A stretch of DNA of 64,000 nt from Primula veris (GCA_963682055.1 OY821740.1:16082814-16146813); one strand, 5' to 3'; shown: positions 24,059 through 36,626, counted from the stretch's first letter. Numbers and translations: made by a program. Notes: generated from the sequence alone by a model not told the origin.

Positions 24059-25794
24059 GGATTAATTCTTGAAGCTCAACTCTTCACTTCCACAGAGTGA
24101 ATGAATGAGTGAGTGAGAGCTAGTTAAGAGAGTCACAAGTTCAAAGACATGGGCTTGTATACTTAGCAGTACTATGTAACGAACGGGTGCTCCATATATT
24201 TATTTAAATTTAAAAAAAAAAAATTAAAAAAAATGATGGAATGTATATAATAATTTAATGATCATATATAAGAAATATTATGATGTTTTATTGTTATATA
24301 ATTTTAGTTTGGGAGATGAATTGATTTGTAAGAATAAAAATATTTATTTAGTTATCTATGTATTTTAATTACATTATGTTATACGAGTAATTAGTAAATT
24401 AGAACATGTGTATTAAAATGGTAAAATTTGACACCTTTATTTTTATTGGGTTGACTCATATTAATACTAGTAAACGATACTCACGCATTGCGTGTGAGCC
24501 GGTATAAATTGTGATGATGATGCAAATGTATAGTAAAAAAAAATATAGGATAGAAGAAAAAAATGTATAAATTATGATGTTGATACAGATATTTAAAGGA
24601 AAAAAATATATGATATAAGAAATTTTATCTGGTTGAAGAGAGAGAAATAGTGTAATTAGTTTTTATTTTTTATGAAATTATTTATTATGATAATTAATAA
24701 AAAAACATATAAGTATTTTTTTTTAAAAAAATGACTAAATTAGACGGACTCATTTGACTTGAGTGGTATATATATCATGATATGATATGAAATCACAAGC
24801 TATAAGTATGACGTGGCATTATGTGCACCGAATGTGACTATTGGTGTTCTTCAAATAGGCCCCATGAATGATCTAAAGTTGCTATTAAAAGCCCATTGAC
24901 TATAATATGTTTTACAATTAACCCTGTCAATAGAATTGCTTTGTTTATCTTGGTGTGTTGTAGTCTTGTTGAGGAGTGCACAATCGCTACTTTTATACTA
25001 GTATTTGTCAATGTATATTATAGAGGCACATAAGATATTAGATGGTAAAAAGGTACAAATATAATATAAAAGGACTAGAGAGTTGAGACCAAATTATCAT
25101 ACACATATATACTCATTACTTATACCATTTTATAATCAGTTACGAGGGTACTCACCGAATCTAGTATGCAAGGGACCGAATCTTATATATATATATATTT
25201 TTTTTCATGTGGAGAGGGGAGCGAATGTCAATTTTTAAATATTTTGATCAAAATACATAATTTTTTTAATTTTTTCATCATTTTTTTTTTTGAAAGGGGG
25301 TTGTGGCCTTCGACTTCCCCAGCTAATTAATTCGCTGATTATGTTTTTATAAGTAGTGAACGAATGAGCTCACTCCCAACATGCTTATTTTGTTTTATAA
25401 GTAAAAGTAAATCGTTTCAGGTAATTAACTGCAAATTTTCAAAGTTTATAAGAAATATTTGCAATTCATAACTGTTCATCTTCAAATTTTATTCTACAGC
25501 GACAATGGTAAATTAGCTTATCAAATCCTAGTCTAGGAAGCAGAATCCGGATATGAAAACGCGAATGAAAAATGAAAAATGAATTTTTCTCTTAAAATTT
25601 ATAACGTGAAATAATAAAAAAACACGAAACAAGAAGCAAAAATAAAAAAAAGACAAGTTTTTAAAAGATCAAACAAGTTTCCAAGTAATTACGTATTAAT
25701 TTATAACAATTTTGAATAAAAAAACGGAGGAGGGGCACCAGACTTCCCCTTTTGGGGGAGTAGTCACAGTAACTCCATATCCGTTTTTGTATTA

Positions 25795-26040
25795 GGGATT
25801 GTTTTTTCGTTTTTTTTCAATCATCTTTTTATATTATTTGAAAAATGTTCGTTAAAAAAATTCTGTAAAAATTAAACTTTTATATATAGTTCTGTGTTTA
25901 ATTGTTTAGTAACATTTTATTTGGTATAATGTCAAATAAATATTAAAAAATATATAAAAGTTTAATTTTTACAGATTTTTTTCACGAATAATTTACAAAT
26001 AATATAAAAAGTTAATTAAAAAAAGAAGTAGTCGATTCCG
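25795..26040. repeat. Foldback/MITE-like inverted repeat
   Basis: The left arm contains TTTTTATATTATTTG..AAATGTTCG and TCTGTAAAAATTAAACTTTT. The right arm (25945-26025) contains their reverse complements. Arms are about 85 bp and imperfect, with an AT-rich loop. It is non-coding and no clear target duplication was identified. Confidence 0.6.
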
Positions 26041-26189
26041 AAAAATAAAAACGGAGGGGTGTCGCCAACAGGGGAAGTAGTTAATTTCAAATTTCACAAA
26101 TAAAAAAGCTAGTTTTTTTTTTTTAAAAAAAAACTTCAAATTCACAAAAAAAGAAAAATGAAAAAAAGTAGTTAATCAGTCGAATCAAG

Positions 26190-26237
26190 TAGAGAGAGAG
26201 AGAGAGAGAGTAAAGTGAGGGAGAGGGAGAGAGAGAG
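26190..26237 (+). promoter_or_regulatory. (GA)n tract immediately before the adenylate kinase start codon
   Basis: About 14 uninterrupted GA units, a short break and a second GA block run up to the ATG. GAGA tracts at this position are known binding sites for plant BBR/BPC factors. Here that is inference only. Confidence 0.5.
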
Positions 26238-29200
26238 ATGGCAGCATGCTGGTGTACATGGAGTATTCCTCCGAAATCTCATTCTTACATACCACCATCT
26301 TCTCTCTCTTTTAAACCTATTTTTAATCTCAATCCCACTTTTATTCAACCTTCTCGATTTAAATCCCTAATTAAACACACCTCTCCCCCTCGATGCCTGC
26401 CCACTCTTCAGGTTATCTCCAAATATTATTAGTCTAAAACACTATTAAACGTATCGGAATTTAATTTGTCATCTTTTACTACTTTAGTGAGTGTTTTATT
26501 GATTGTTAGTTAGTTAGTTGTAAGATGTTTTGTTAACTGTTTTTTTTTTTTACTGGGAAAATATATCAGCTAGCTATATAAGATCACAGTAGCATTGACA
26601 GTTTTATGATTTTTTAGTGTATGCTTTATTATATATTGTAAGACATTTTGTTATGTTTAGTGCTTAGTGACAGGGAAAATAACAGCTAGATATACGGTGC
26701 GTTTGGGAACAGATTTTTTTGGTTGGTTTTTAGGTTTATTTTTTTATTTTTTATTTTCCATGAGTTTTCGGACAGTCGGAGTACTTCAATTTTATACACC
26801 GGATTTTTAGGCTAAAAAGCCACAAAAAAAAAACGAAAAAAAAAAAATGAATTTTTAGTGGATTTTTGAAACATATTTTTTTAAGTGAATATTTGAAAAA
26901 TGTTCACTTTAAAAAATGTTTTTGTATCAAAATATGTTGTCAAATACACTGTTAGCTACTTATTCATAGAGTACATTAGCAGTAGCAGTAGCATATCTAT
27001 ATAGTTAGATATGCTATTAGAGTTTAAGTTGTAGTGTGACGCCATTTCTATATTAGCATGTAACATATCGGCAAATGTAGGGTTGCTAGTGGCAAAATAA
27101 CGAGTTATTATGTACCCTGGGAAAAAGATGGACCCTTTTCTTGAATGGATTTTCCGACAAAATATTTGTACACACATTTTTATCTTTTGCATTCGGCATA
27201 CATGTGTTGCACGACTTGCATAATTCAAGCTTTCCATTTAAGTTTGAAATGATATTATAGTGCGTCTGACATTGATTTCCAATGTTTTTCTTATTTCATA
27301 TATATTTAATATTTTTAGAAAAACTCTAATTAGAATGGGAAACAGCGTGTCTACCTAAGACAGCCAACTAGAGCAGGAGATGACGTCTTTATGGAAATTT
27401 ATAGCGCATAACTTATGTCATTTCAAAATTTGATAAAAGATTTAAATTGTAAAAATGGACTGTATATAGTGGTCTTCTGCAAAATATCAAAGTAATGTGC
27501 TATTTTCAGAACAATTATAGCACATGGGTGTTACTAAAAATTCCTTTGAAGCACTTTCCACTGTGTACAATAAAAATAATAATTTGTGAAACTCTTTGAA
27601 ATTAAGTGATATATGTACCTCTGTTTAAAAGGTGATGCATTTAATCGAGACGCATAAGGTCTTTTCACGGTGATGTTGTTTTCGTACACGAACTATGAAA
27701 TCTTGTTAAGTTTTCTGCACTTTTTATTACTTATTCGGTTATTCCTAATGTTTGTCTTACATATTGAGAGTTTTTTTGCGAAAAATGCCAATTTCAGTCA
27801 ACTTTTGCTGAATAATTATGTTGTTTATTTAATCTGTTGACTCTGTAGTTGTTTTGATAAGTTTGTAGAAAAGTGTGTTTACGTATATCCATAGCCACCG
27901 CCTTAGCATATTATAAATGAATGTAAGGCCACTAAGGGTTTCGATCAAGTTTCGGAGACTTAGGAAATTTGATCCGTAACTAGAGACCGGGTTCAGACTT
28001 TCGATTTTAATTTGGAAAAACTACCTTATAGCTTTTTGAGTTGAATTATTTCTACAAATGTGTGGCATCCGCAATATCTCAAGATATTTCTTGTATAGTC
28101 ATTTGAATCTAATATCTTTACCTCTTTGCGGCCATAGTCATTATCATAACTTCAAACCTTAATACTATTAACACAAACGCGTCATATTCTACGAGTCATA
28201 GGAGGATAAGTACAAGATACAGAGTAAGATGTATATTACTGGTTGCAACTGGTTTCGACTTTCAAGAAAAATAATAATGCTTGAGACAGAGATTTTTTTG
28301 AAGTCTGTGTAGTCAGCTATGTCATATGATTTGAGTTAAGATTCCCATGGCACATTTTACAGGAGTTAGCGTAGTTAGATAATTGTTATTACTCAATTAA
28401 ACAGTTGTTCCTACTGCCACATTACAAAAACTGAAATTATAGCTCTTACAGAAAACCATACAGATTAGTTGTGTACTTATGTCCTTAAGAATGTTGATTA
28501 TTCACTAAGCATTAGGGGTTCAAATTTCAAATTAGTCGATTAAATTCAGTAATATGGTAGTCAGGGTGACATAGGGTTTGATCTCTCTACTTGAAGATAT
28601 CGGGGAGGAGTACCTGGTTTAGAAATTTCATCATGTATGATTGATCACTTTCACACTTTATAGTGTGGGTGTCGATTTCAGTAAATGAACCTCTCTGCTA
28701 ACGAATCACTGAATGACATCGTTGCTATTTTTCATGGCTTTGATGGAGTGGTAATGCCAGTATGTTTATGTATTTTATTTAGGCATGAATATTACAGTGT
28801 AAAACTGGATGTTTTTTAAATATGGAATTGATACAAATGTAGGTTGTGTCATTGGGAAGTGAACCAGAACCTTTGAAAGTGATGATATCCGGTGCTCCTG
28901 CTTCAGGAAAAGGCACCCAGTGTCAGCTCATCACTAAGAAAGTATGTCCTTTCTTTTTGTATACTATTTTATATCCCTATCTCTACGATCACAAACCTCT
29001 TCTTGTTTTTTGGGCTGTTGGTATTTTATCATGAAACCTTTTTTGTTCAGGAAGGAAAGAATTCAATCATCCCCGTCATTATCTCATATATATGTAGCCT
29101 TTCATTTAGGACCAGACTCACTATATTTTTAAAATTTGATCTGCTCTCCTGTCTATTGTTGTTTCTCGAGAGGGTAGTTCATGGCATATTCAAACTTAGT

Positions 29201-31439
29201 GCACTTAACGAAACTTCCTCTTTTGGCTATTGCATAAATTTCTTATTTATGGTCGGGGAACTGAATTAGTGCCAAAATGAACCAAGCTTTGCTTTCACCT
29301 GCAGTATAATCTAGTGCATATTGCCGCTGGAGATTTACTCAGAGCAGAAATTTCATCTGGGAGTGAGAATGGGAAGCAGGCAAAAGAATACATGGAGAAA
29401 GGACAATTAGTCCCGAATGAGATAGTTGTAATGGTAAGTTTTTGACTTTTTATTTTAGTATGTGCTACACTATATTGCCATATTGATTTTAAGAGTTATC
29501 TTTTGTATACCATTAGATGGTGAAGGATAGACTTTTGCAATTGGATGCTCAAGAAAATGGGTGGCTTTTGGATGGATACCCAAGGAGCTTATCTCAAGCA
29601 ACTGCTCTTGAAGAATTTGGAATTAAGCCAGATATTTTCATCCTTTTGGAAGTGAGGTTCTGTTATTTTAATTGGAAATTAGATTTCTTAAATATATGAT
29701 TTCTAGTTGTATTGTGAACTTCCAAACCTCAATTGTTTGTACTTGTTTTCCCTGCTAATGTAAGGCGTTGCTTGAGTATTGCTTCTTTTGTGCTTGCACT
29801 TGTTGCTTCTAAATACGTTAAAAAAAAAAACTTTTTTACAAAAGTTAATTTTTTATCATTGCATTTGGAAAACTATAATTGCAAGGAAAAAAACAAAGTT
29901 ATTTCAAAAGCCAAATAAGCATACCTTTCTTATGATTTAGGTCTCGGAAGAAGCCCTAGTTGAGCGAGTGGTTGGGCGTAGACTGGATCCTGTTACTGGT
30001 AAAATATATCATTTAAAATATTCTCCACCAGAGACTGAAGAAATTACTGAACGTCTTACTCAACGCTTTGATGACACAGAAGAAAAGGTATCGTTTCAAC
30101 CGTTTATCTTATAGCTTCAATTATATATGTGCTCTAAAAAACTATACTCTTTTCCTGATTGAAAGATGCTTCTTTACCACCTCATATTGATATTTGTTTG
30201 TTTATTATTTAGGTAAAGTTACGGTTGCAAACTCATCATCAAAATGTGGAATCGGTGCTTTCTATGTATGAAACCATTACTGTCAAGGTATGCTACTTTA
30301 TCCTTGGCATTTGTTGGTTTAGTCTGTCGTTTTCACGAATTTAACTAGCATTTTGCAAACTTGAGCTCACCCAAATTGGTTGTGATTCATGTAATTAAAT
30401 ATTTACATACCCAGATACTTTCTTCCCAGTTACTTTCTACTGTACTTGCTAGTTTCTACCAGCTTATACTTACGTATAGTGAATAAACTATTACTCCGTA
30501 TTTAATAATGTTTAAGTTGTATTCCTTTCTATTTGCATGTATGCGTAGACAGATCATAATTAATATACATAAATAGAGAAAACCTATATTGTATATTTGT
30601 ATGGAAAAAGAAGGACGCGACCATAACATGATATGGATAGGTGCCTATATGGTGTAATATATTGTAGTAGATATTAATACCCTTCTCTTGTAATTTCAAT
30701 ATCTAATATACATCTCTACCACTGGTTCACCTCATTCGGCCATAGGTACCCATCGGTCCTTATTTGTTGCATATATTGCACTGACATAAAGCTATAAACA
30801 TATGCTGATATGTTCCCTTACATGCTGCTAAGAGTTACCTTACATGCTAAGCATGTTCCCTTGCTTAGCATGTAAGGTAACTCTTAGCAGCTTGTTTAGT
30901 TTTCCTATGAGCAATGGTCGAATCCACAATACCTTACTCATATTAAGAAGGCGGAGAAAACAAAACTATTTGTAACTTGGCCTGCAGTGTAAAACTACTG
31001 CAAAGTCCGGTGCAACATTCAATTTCTTTTTTAATCTGCAAATATTAGTTTGTTTAATAATCGTCGCTCTTAACGAGCCTTGGAACTTTTGACTTCCTAT
31101 TTGGAAGAGCTATGCTACGAAGAAATTATATAATATCTAGTGGTCTTTGTTTTCAAACATTTTTAGAAATATTGTCCAACTGCAACACAGAAATATTGTC
31201 CAACTGCAACACAGAAATATTGTCCAACTGCAACACGAGTTCTCTGACTTTCAAGTAAGGATCCTTATGTATGGACTCCTTTGGCATGTGGCATGTTTTT
31301 AAACCTAAAACTAGTGAACTTGTATTTGCAGTTGAATGGAAATGCATCACAGGAGGATGTATTTGCAGAAATTGACAATGTTTTGTCGGACCTTATTGAG
31401 CGGAAAAAGACTACTGCTGGAGCGGTGACTGCCAAGTGA
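26238..31439 (+). CDS. Adenylate kinase, plastid (AMK2 type)
   Basis: Seven exons: 26238-26411, 28843-28941, 29305-29433, 29517-29651, 29941-30087, 30213-30287 and 31332-31439. All junctions are phase 0 and give 288 residues. It interconverts ATP + AMP and 2 ADP (EC 2.7.4.3) and balances plastid nucleotides. Exon 1 is a 58-residue Ser/Pro/basic transit peptide (MAACWCTWSIPP). Exon 2 holds the P-loop GAPASGKGT. Exon 3 carries HIAAGDLLRAEI of the AMP-binding part, exon 4 the GWLLDGYPRS motif, and exon 5 GRRLDPVTGKIYH, the start of the lid, with QRFDDTEEK. Every catalytic motif is intact. Relatives in Arabidopsis are about 283 residues. Intron 6 contains a perfect hairpin and a triplicated 24-bp repeat. 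Confidence 0.93.
30824..30891. repeat. Perfect 30-bp inverted repeat with 8-nt loop
   Basis: Left arm 30824-30853 and right arm 30862-30891 are exact reverse complements, with loop TGTTCCCT. The arm begins GCTGCTAAGAGTTACCTTAC. The left flank repeats part of it (ATGTTCCCTTACATGCT), pointing to a recent duplication or template-switch origin. It lies in intron 6 of the adenylate kinase gene. Confidence 0.95.
31167..31238 (+). repeat. Three tandem copies of a 24-bp unit
   Basis: The unit AAATATTGTCCAACTGCAAC plus ACAG occurs at 31167-31190 and 31191-31214, then as a nearly complete third copy. It ends about 95 bp before the last adenylate kinase exon. Each unit ends in CAACACAG and so offers a possible cryptic splice acceptor. 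Confidence 0.95.
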
Positions 31440-32448
31440 AGATAAGTCACACATATTTCTTACAAAGAAAAATTAATTGTAAGATTAAAGATAGTCGGCC
31501 CAAGGTTTTTCTTGTTCAATTTACGGATCTTATTTTTGATCATGTTCCCCATGGACAAGGAAGAGAAGTATAAAATGTAATTAATTTTTTTATTGTACTT
31601 GTTTCTGTTCCATTTTTCTTAAAACATCAAGTGATTCCAAGTAAGTTGGGCTATATTACCTCTCGTCTTATCTTTTCTTTTCTTTTGTCTCCTTTAATGC
31701 AATCCCCAAACGGCCAAACCGAATAAAAAGTAGTTTTAATGTGACCATCACACCAAATACGAGTTTCAGTTTCTATGCGCCAATAGTACAAATTTATTTA
31801 CGTAGGGAACTAGTAGTTTTTTGCTGAGAAAAACTTTAGTTTTGGTGGGCATTTAAGTTTCCAAACAAAACTCTTACCACGTTTTAAGATTAGATCATAT
31901 TTGATGGCTCGGTTACTTTTAGTAAATAATAGAAATGTTACGACTTTTAATAATTTTCTGCAAGATAAACCTTTTGTGGTATCATTAATATAACTTTTCT
32001 GTTGCATATGGCAAGGGACAAGAGATTGCAGCTCTGGTTCCGAGGAAAAATTTGTTGGGGAGCGTGGACTATATTTTTGGAAGTGGAGCAGTAGTGGCGT
32101 GGACTATTAGTGGATTAAAATCAATCTAACCAACTCATAAAGAAATCATGTTATATATTCGTAAAATTTAAATCTTAACTCAATCAAAACCGTTACAATT
32201 AAAACTCCAACTTAACTCAACCTACAAAATAAATTGCGGATTGGGACGGGTTGTGTTTGGTTTGATTTTTAAATTTTTATTTTTGTCATTTATTTTTCAT
32301 AGTTTGCATAATCAACCTAGATTTTAAAATAAATTGACTCTTTTAAAGAGAAATACAATTAATCAATCAAAATACGTTTATAACATTCGCGAACAAGTAA
32401 TAAAACTAAAATATAATAAGAATGGGATGTTCATATCTTGAAATACAC

Positions 32449-32489
<41 letters not shown>

Positions 32490-33334
32490 TTTATATTTAT
32501 ATATTATATTGCGGGTTGAAACGGATTGTGGCAGATTAACTCGTGATTTGGAAACCCTAACCCAACCCGCAAAATATATAGCGGATTGGGACGGGACGGA
32601 TTGAAATTTTTTTACACTCAACCCGTCCTAATCCGTCTCAATCCGTGCATGTTGGGTTTGCAAATTTTTTATCCACCCTTGAGCAGTACTATTAACAATG
32701 TATGATCAATGCATGACATAGTAATATTTATTCATATTTTCACACTAAATCTTCTACACTTGTTAATTCCACACTAATTCCAAGGTTTGATTTTTTTTTT
32801 GGCCTTTATAGTTGCATAAAAGAAAAAAAAAACACATAAAATAGGATTCAAACCTGGACAAATAGTGAAAGTAAATAATTACAATTAGCACTAGTCATTG
32901 GAGTACATAACTATATGTGATTTAATAATTAATTTTTTTTTACTAATAATAATAGCTGTATGAGTAGGCTGAGATTGCCCTTAAAAAAAAATTAAATTTG
33001 CGGTTGCCTAAGGCTCGAGCCTCCCCAAAAAAAACTTATCTTTGCATATACATCCTGTCATCGCATCCTAGTAAATTAATGATCAGAAATTTAAAATTGA
33101 AAACTAATATCAATCTTTTCATTTTACAAAATCAAGGCTGGCTAACAAAATGCAAGTTGATTGTGATTAAATTTATCAATAATAGTTATAAATTTAGAAA
33201 TTGAGTTTAGAATGATTTGACAACCAAATTTTGGAATATATCAAGACTTGTACGAAATATACAGATTTTTTGATGGAAAGAAAAAAATGAAAGAAAGAGT
33301 AGGAGGGAAGAGGGAGAATGGTAAAAAAAGTCTC
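31440..33334. other. Intergenic region up to the retrotransposon
   Basis: It contains the adenylate kinase 3' UTR, a (TA)n microsatellite at 32452-32482, and a repeat-like block at about 32220-32690 with alternating GCGGATTGGGACGGG and CCCGTCCTAATCCG words in inverted orientation (a probable MITE). No coding region is supported. Confidence 0.55.
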
Positions 33335-33887
33335 TGATAAAGCCATAACTTTGGTCGGTTGCGTTAAACTTTTCAACAAGAATATAATAAATCAAATAGA
33401 GTAAATAGTGAACACTTCTTTAATCTTTATTATGCTCGGTGGTATAATTGCTCGGAATACAATTTCCTATTTGCACTTGTGCTCGGTATTACAACTTGCT
33501 CTTATAATCTTGATCTTTCTTCGATCTCGGTGTTCGGTCTTGTGTCTTGCTCGGTCTGCTTTCTAGTGTGGTGAGTTATGATAAATTTTTCTCTTTTCTC
33601 TCATTCTCTCTATATTTTTTAGATAGATTTTCCGGTCCTCTCTTAGGGGGTAGTTGGCTATTTATAGACAATTATGTCTCATAGGATGTTGACAAATGTC
33701 TCCATCTCATGGGATTTTCCAGACATGGGTCCCTTGTTAAGTGGGCTTGGGCTTTTAACAATATCCACTCTTATTCTCGAAGAATAGGCATGTTATAGCC
33801 CAATTAAGCATTGGATATCCCTTTACAACGTGTGGGTTGATTCATACCCGGATAGACAAATTCGGATCCAATTTTTATGTTCTATCA
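33335..33887 (-). repeat. 3' LTR of the Ty3/gypsy element (sense orientation)
   Basis: It is 553 bp with ends TGATAAAG and TTCTATCA. It aligns from end to end with 48957-49520. A degraded purine-rich tract lies just inside, at about 33888-33907 read on the minus strand. Confidence 0.95.
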
Positions 33888-34094
33888 AGTGCTCCCTGAC
33901 TTTCTCGGTGTGGTCTCCACGTCGAGGGAGTCATGCTCGGTTTGTCAAGGATGCTACTTCGGTCTTGCTGTTCCCAACGCTTCATCGAAAAATGTCCTTG
34001 TTTATGACTGCTCCCTGGGACCCATTTAATGTCTTGGGAATGTGCAAACCTGCTATCCAACTTCGATGCGACCCTTGATATTCACCCATTTGCC

Positions 34095-34100
34095 TATAAA
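34095..34100 (+). promoter_or_regulatory. TATA box of antisense mini-gene A
   Basis: CTATAAAATGG lies 58 bp before the start codon, almost the same spacing as in mini-gene B (57 bp). Confidence 0.55.
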
Positions 34101-34536
34101 ATGGAATTGCTCCCTCATAAATATTCCAGTGTTTATCATTACTAAGAACGTCATGGCCTCTCCCAATGGTGCTACTGGTGACAATTCTCCCGAATACATT
34201 GCTCATTTAGAAAACGAGGTCAAGAAAGCTCGTGCTGTGAAAAGGAAGCTGGCCGTTATGGCGAAGAAATTGTCTGATATGGACGCGGCTCATCATGTGA
34301 CGATGGCTGATCGGGATTGGGCCTTTGAGCATATAAAGAGGCTCGAGGCTTCTTTGGCTAAGCAAAGGGCGGCAAAAAGAGCCTATAAGCTTGCCTTCAA
34401 GGAGCTGCACAATCGGTCCCAACCGGGGTCGGATGACGTTGAAGCAAGCTCTTTTTCGGAATAATTAGTCTTTGTAATTTCTTTTGTATTGGGTATCATT
34501 CCCCAGTTGTAATCGAATTATTTGAATATTAATAAA
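34095..34536 (+). CDS. Antisense mini-gene A: helical, coiled-coil-like protein
   Basis: The reading frame is 34153-34464 (103 residues), starting MASPNGATGDNSPEYIAHLE. TATAAA lies at 34095, 58 bp before the ATG. AATAAA at 34531 lies 67 bp after the stop, preceded by TTTGTAA-type far-upstream elements. The unit thus looks like a complete polymerase II gene. Charged heptad-like stretches run through most of the protein, with the C-terminal motif KRAYKLAFKEL and an acidic end. It is paralogous to mini-gene B (SPEYIAHLENEVKKAR against LPEYVAHLEEEVRKVR). It lies opposite in strand to the element's pol. No function is recognised; similarity to other retroelement antisense ORF products is possible. 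Confidence 0.6.
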
Positions 34537-34697
34537 ATCTTTCCAATTATCATTCTCGCCTGTTTATTTTCTTAATACCTCATTGGATGAATGAATTGGA
34601 TTTGAACTGTTGTTAGTTGGACATAAATGTCTTTGGGAAGTTCAAGGGGGTTGGTCTTTCTTCGAGATGACCTTTGATCTTCCCCATTATTTCTTCC

Positions 34698-34705
34698 TAT
34701 AAAAG
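34698..34705 (+). promoter_or_regulatory. TATA box of antisense mini-gene B
   Basis: CCTATAAAAGGGGG is a strong match to the plant TATA consensus, 57 bp before the ATG at 34755. Confidence 0.6.
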
Positions 34706-34754
34706 GGGGCTGTATCTGTCCTTTTTGTATAACTCTCCTTATTTAACGAATCAA

Positions 34755-35093
34755 ATGGCTTCTCCTCGTGAAATTAGTGGCGAGAACCTTCCTGAGTATG
34801 TTGCTCATCTGGAGGAGGAAGTTAGGAAAGTGCGTGCCCTTGAGAGGAGGGTTGCCCTCCTGTCAGTGGAAGCTCGTCGGGCTGTCGAAATGGACGAGCG
34901 ATTGGACGCCATGGAGAGGGAATACCAGAGGTCTTTGCTCAACAATATTTGGGCGCGTGCTCGGATTAAAGAGCTCGAGGCCTCTAGAGACAGGCATATT
35001 GCTTCTAAGAGGGCTTATAAATTGGCCCTCAAAGAAGTGTATGCTCGGTCTAAAAAGAGGCCCGATGATGAAGCTGGCCCTTCTACAAAATAG
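34755..35093 (+). CDS. Antisense mini-gene B: helical, coiled-coil-like protein
   Basis: This 112-residue frame opens MASPREISGENLPEYVAHLE. Long amphipathic charged segments (EEVRKVRALERRVALLS, DERLDAMEREYQR) and a C-terminal KRAYKLALKEVYARSKK followed by an acidic DDEAGPSTK tail can be seen. It is the clear paralogue of mini-gene A at both ends. A TATA box lies 57 bp upstream, and an AATGAAA poly(A)-like signal sits at about 35159, 66 bp after the stop. The frame is fully open, although the sense-strand polyprotein of the same element is broken in many places. Function unknown. Confidence 0.6.
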   Translation: MASPREISGENLPEYVAHLEEEVRKVRALERRVALLSVEARRAVEMDERLDAMEREYQRSLLNNIWARARIKELEASRDRHIASKRAYKLALKEVYARSKKRPDDEAGPSTK

Positions 35094-35554
35094 TTCTCTT
35101 TTTCTTTTTGTAATATCTTTTTGTTGAGTAGCATCTTGTAATTAAGTTCCCATCAATTAATGAAAATTCTTCTTTTTTTGTTCTCATATGATTTATTTTC
35201 CCAATGCGATTTCTCTTTACTGTGCACGCGTGTGGCTTCATTAATGAGTTTTCTTGAGCTTTGTGCTTGATCTTATCCAGTGGATCTTCTTAATCTTTGT
35301 ACCCAGGAATTTATGGGATTTCTTGAGCCCTGTGCACAAATCTTATCCTTTATCTCTTAACACTGTTTAACTTCCTTCTTTAAATACTGGCGTAAATGAC
35401 ACGTGTAGAAGCTTTTTGAAATTCACCCTCTTTAAATACTGGCGTGAATCCAAGCGTTTCTTCTCAACAGACGCATCTTTTCAATTACCCATGTTTTCCA
35501 GAGTCTTTTGACGAATGGTTGCAATTCCCCACATTAAACCTTCCTTAATTTATC

Positions 35555-35562
35555 TATAAATA
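35555..35562 (+). promoter_or_regulatory. TATA box of antisense mini-gene C
   Basis: CTATAAATACC is a canonical plant TATA box, 92 bp before the ATG at 35647. Confidence 0.55.
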
Positions 35563-35646
35563 CCCTCTTAAGACATGGGTTTCTTCATAATCTCCCCCTT
35601 ATCTTTCTTCACCATATACAGAATTCTATCCTATAACATCCATAAA

Positions 35647-35940
35647 ATGGCTGATTCTTCCCCCAAATCTGCCTTGTCCTTACAAGTGGAGGCTTTTGAA
35701 GCCTCTTATGGCCATGCACTAAAGCTGTTGAAGGATGCTGAGGCGGAGTTAAAGGTGATGCGTTATCACCATACCGAGATGGTTTGGGAATTAACTTGGC
35801 TAAGGACCGAGCTGGATTATTGCCGACGTGCTCGTCTGGCTCTGGTCAAAGAGAACGAGGTGTTGAGGGGGAACCCAACACTTCGAGATAGGGACGTCTC
35901 TGCCGGGCCCTCTCATCGATACCGATCGACTTCCCCCTAG
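35647..35940 (+). CDS. Antisense mini-gene C: small helical protein
   Basis: Encodes 97 residues starting MADSSPKSALSLQVEAFEAS. A helical charged segment (LKLLKDAEAELKVMR, LVKENEVLRGN) is followed by an Arg/Ser-rich tail ending RYRSTSP. An upstream in-frame ATG (35575) would fall close to the predicted transcription start, so 35647 is preferred. The 3' flank is pyrimidine-rich and holds a (TA)n tract; AATGAAAA at 36417 is the first good poly(A)-like signal. It is less similar to A and B than they are to each other. Function unknown. Confidence 0.5.
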   Translation: MADSSPKSALSLQVEAFEASYGHALKLLKDAEAELKVMRYHHTEMVWELTWLRTELDYCRRARLALVKENEVLRGNPTLRDRDVSAGPSHRYRSTSP

Positions 35941-36176
35941 CCTCGCCCTTTTTCTTTTCTTTTTATTTTTTCCAATTTTCTTCATTTCTTCATCAAGTTT
36001 TTCTTTATCTTTTTCTTTTTCTTATGTGCCTCCTCTTTCTTTTCCTCCATCTTCTGTCTCACCAGTACAATGTAACAATCAACCCTGAGTCCCTTGAGTT
36101 TTTTGTTATTTTCGTTTGTCTCTTCTTTCTTATGTTTCTTTTCTTCGTATTTCTTCTTCCCTTCTTTTCTTCTTTT

Positions 36177-36179
<3 letters not shown>

Positions 36180-36244
<65 letters not shown>
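36180..36244. repeat. (TA)n microsatellite
   Basis: About 32 TA units lie in the presumed 3' UTR of antisense mini-gene C. Several apparent reading frames of YIYI repeats across it are artefacts. Confidence 0.95.
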
Positions 36245-36247
<3 letters not shown>

Positions 36248-36620
36248 CACTTCTTCTTTATGTTCCTCCTCTCCACTCCTCCTGTTCGCTTGACTCGCTG
36301 ATATAGTCGATCTTCTTTGGATATGTTGTCTTCTGATGTAATAGATCTCGATGTAATAGATTTTCCTTTAATGTTGTCCTCTGATGTAATGAACTCCTGT
36401 GTATCCCATCATTATTAATGAAAATTATATTTTGCATTTTCCATTATTTTTTCTTCATGTCGTATTTGTGGTTTGTCGTTTTTTGGTATGTTGGATATTC
36501 GAATGTCTTGTCATTTTTATTTCTTGCTGTACTGAAGCCATGTGATCTCTGAGACATGGCAGGTTGGTCAAAGAAGCATGTTCCCAAGCATTGTCAGACA
36601 ACACCATATTATCCTTGCTC

Positions 36621-36626
36621 TATAAA
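36621..36626 (+). promoter_or_regulatory. TATA box of antisense mini-gene D
   Basis: CTCTATAAATGCTC lies 106 bp before the ATG at 36727. The same CTATAAAT(G/A)C word precedes mini-gene C. Confidence 0.5.

Larger units (their letters stand above)
24059..26237. other. Intergenic region between divergent plastid-protein genes
   Basis: This 2.2-kb spacer between the LON-domain and adenylate kinase start codons is strongly AT-rich and holds the foldback element at 25795-26040. The last 50 bp are a (GA)n tract that probably belongs to the adenylate kinase 5' UTR. No coding region was seen. Confidence 0.65.

Noticed and set aside
36024..36306. Three overlapping frames with YIYIYI repeats
   Set aside because: They are translations of a (TA)n microsatellite.
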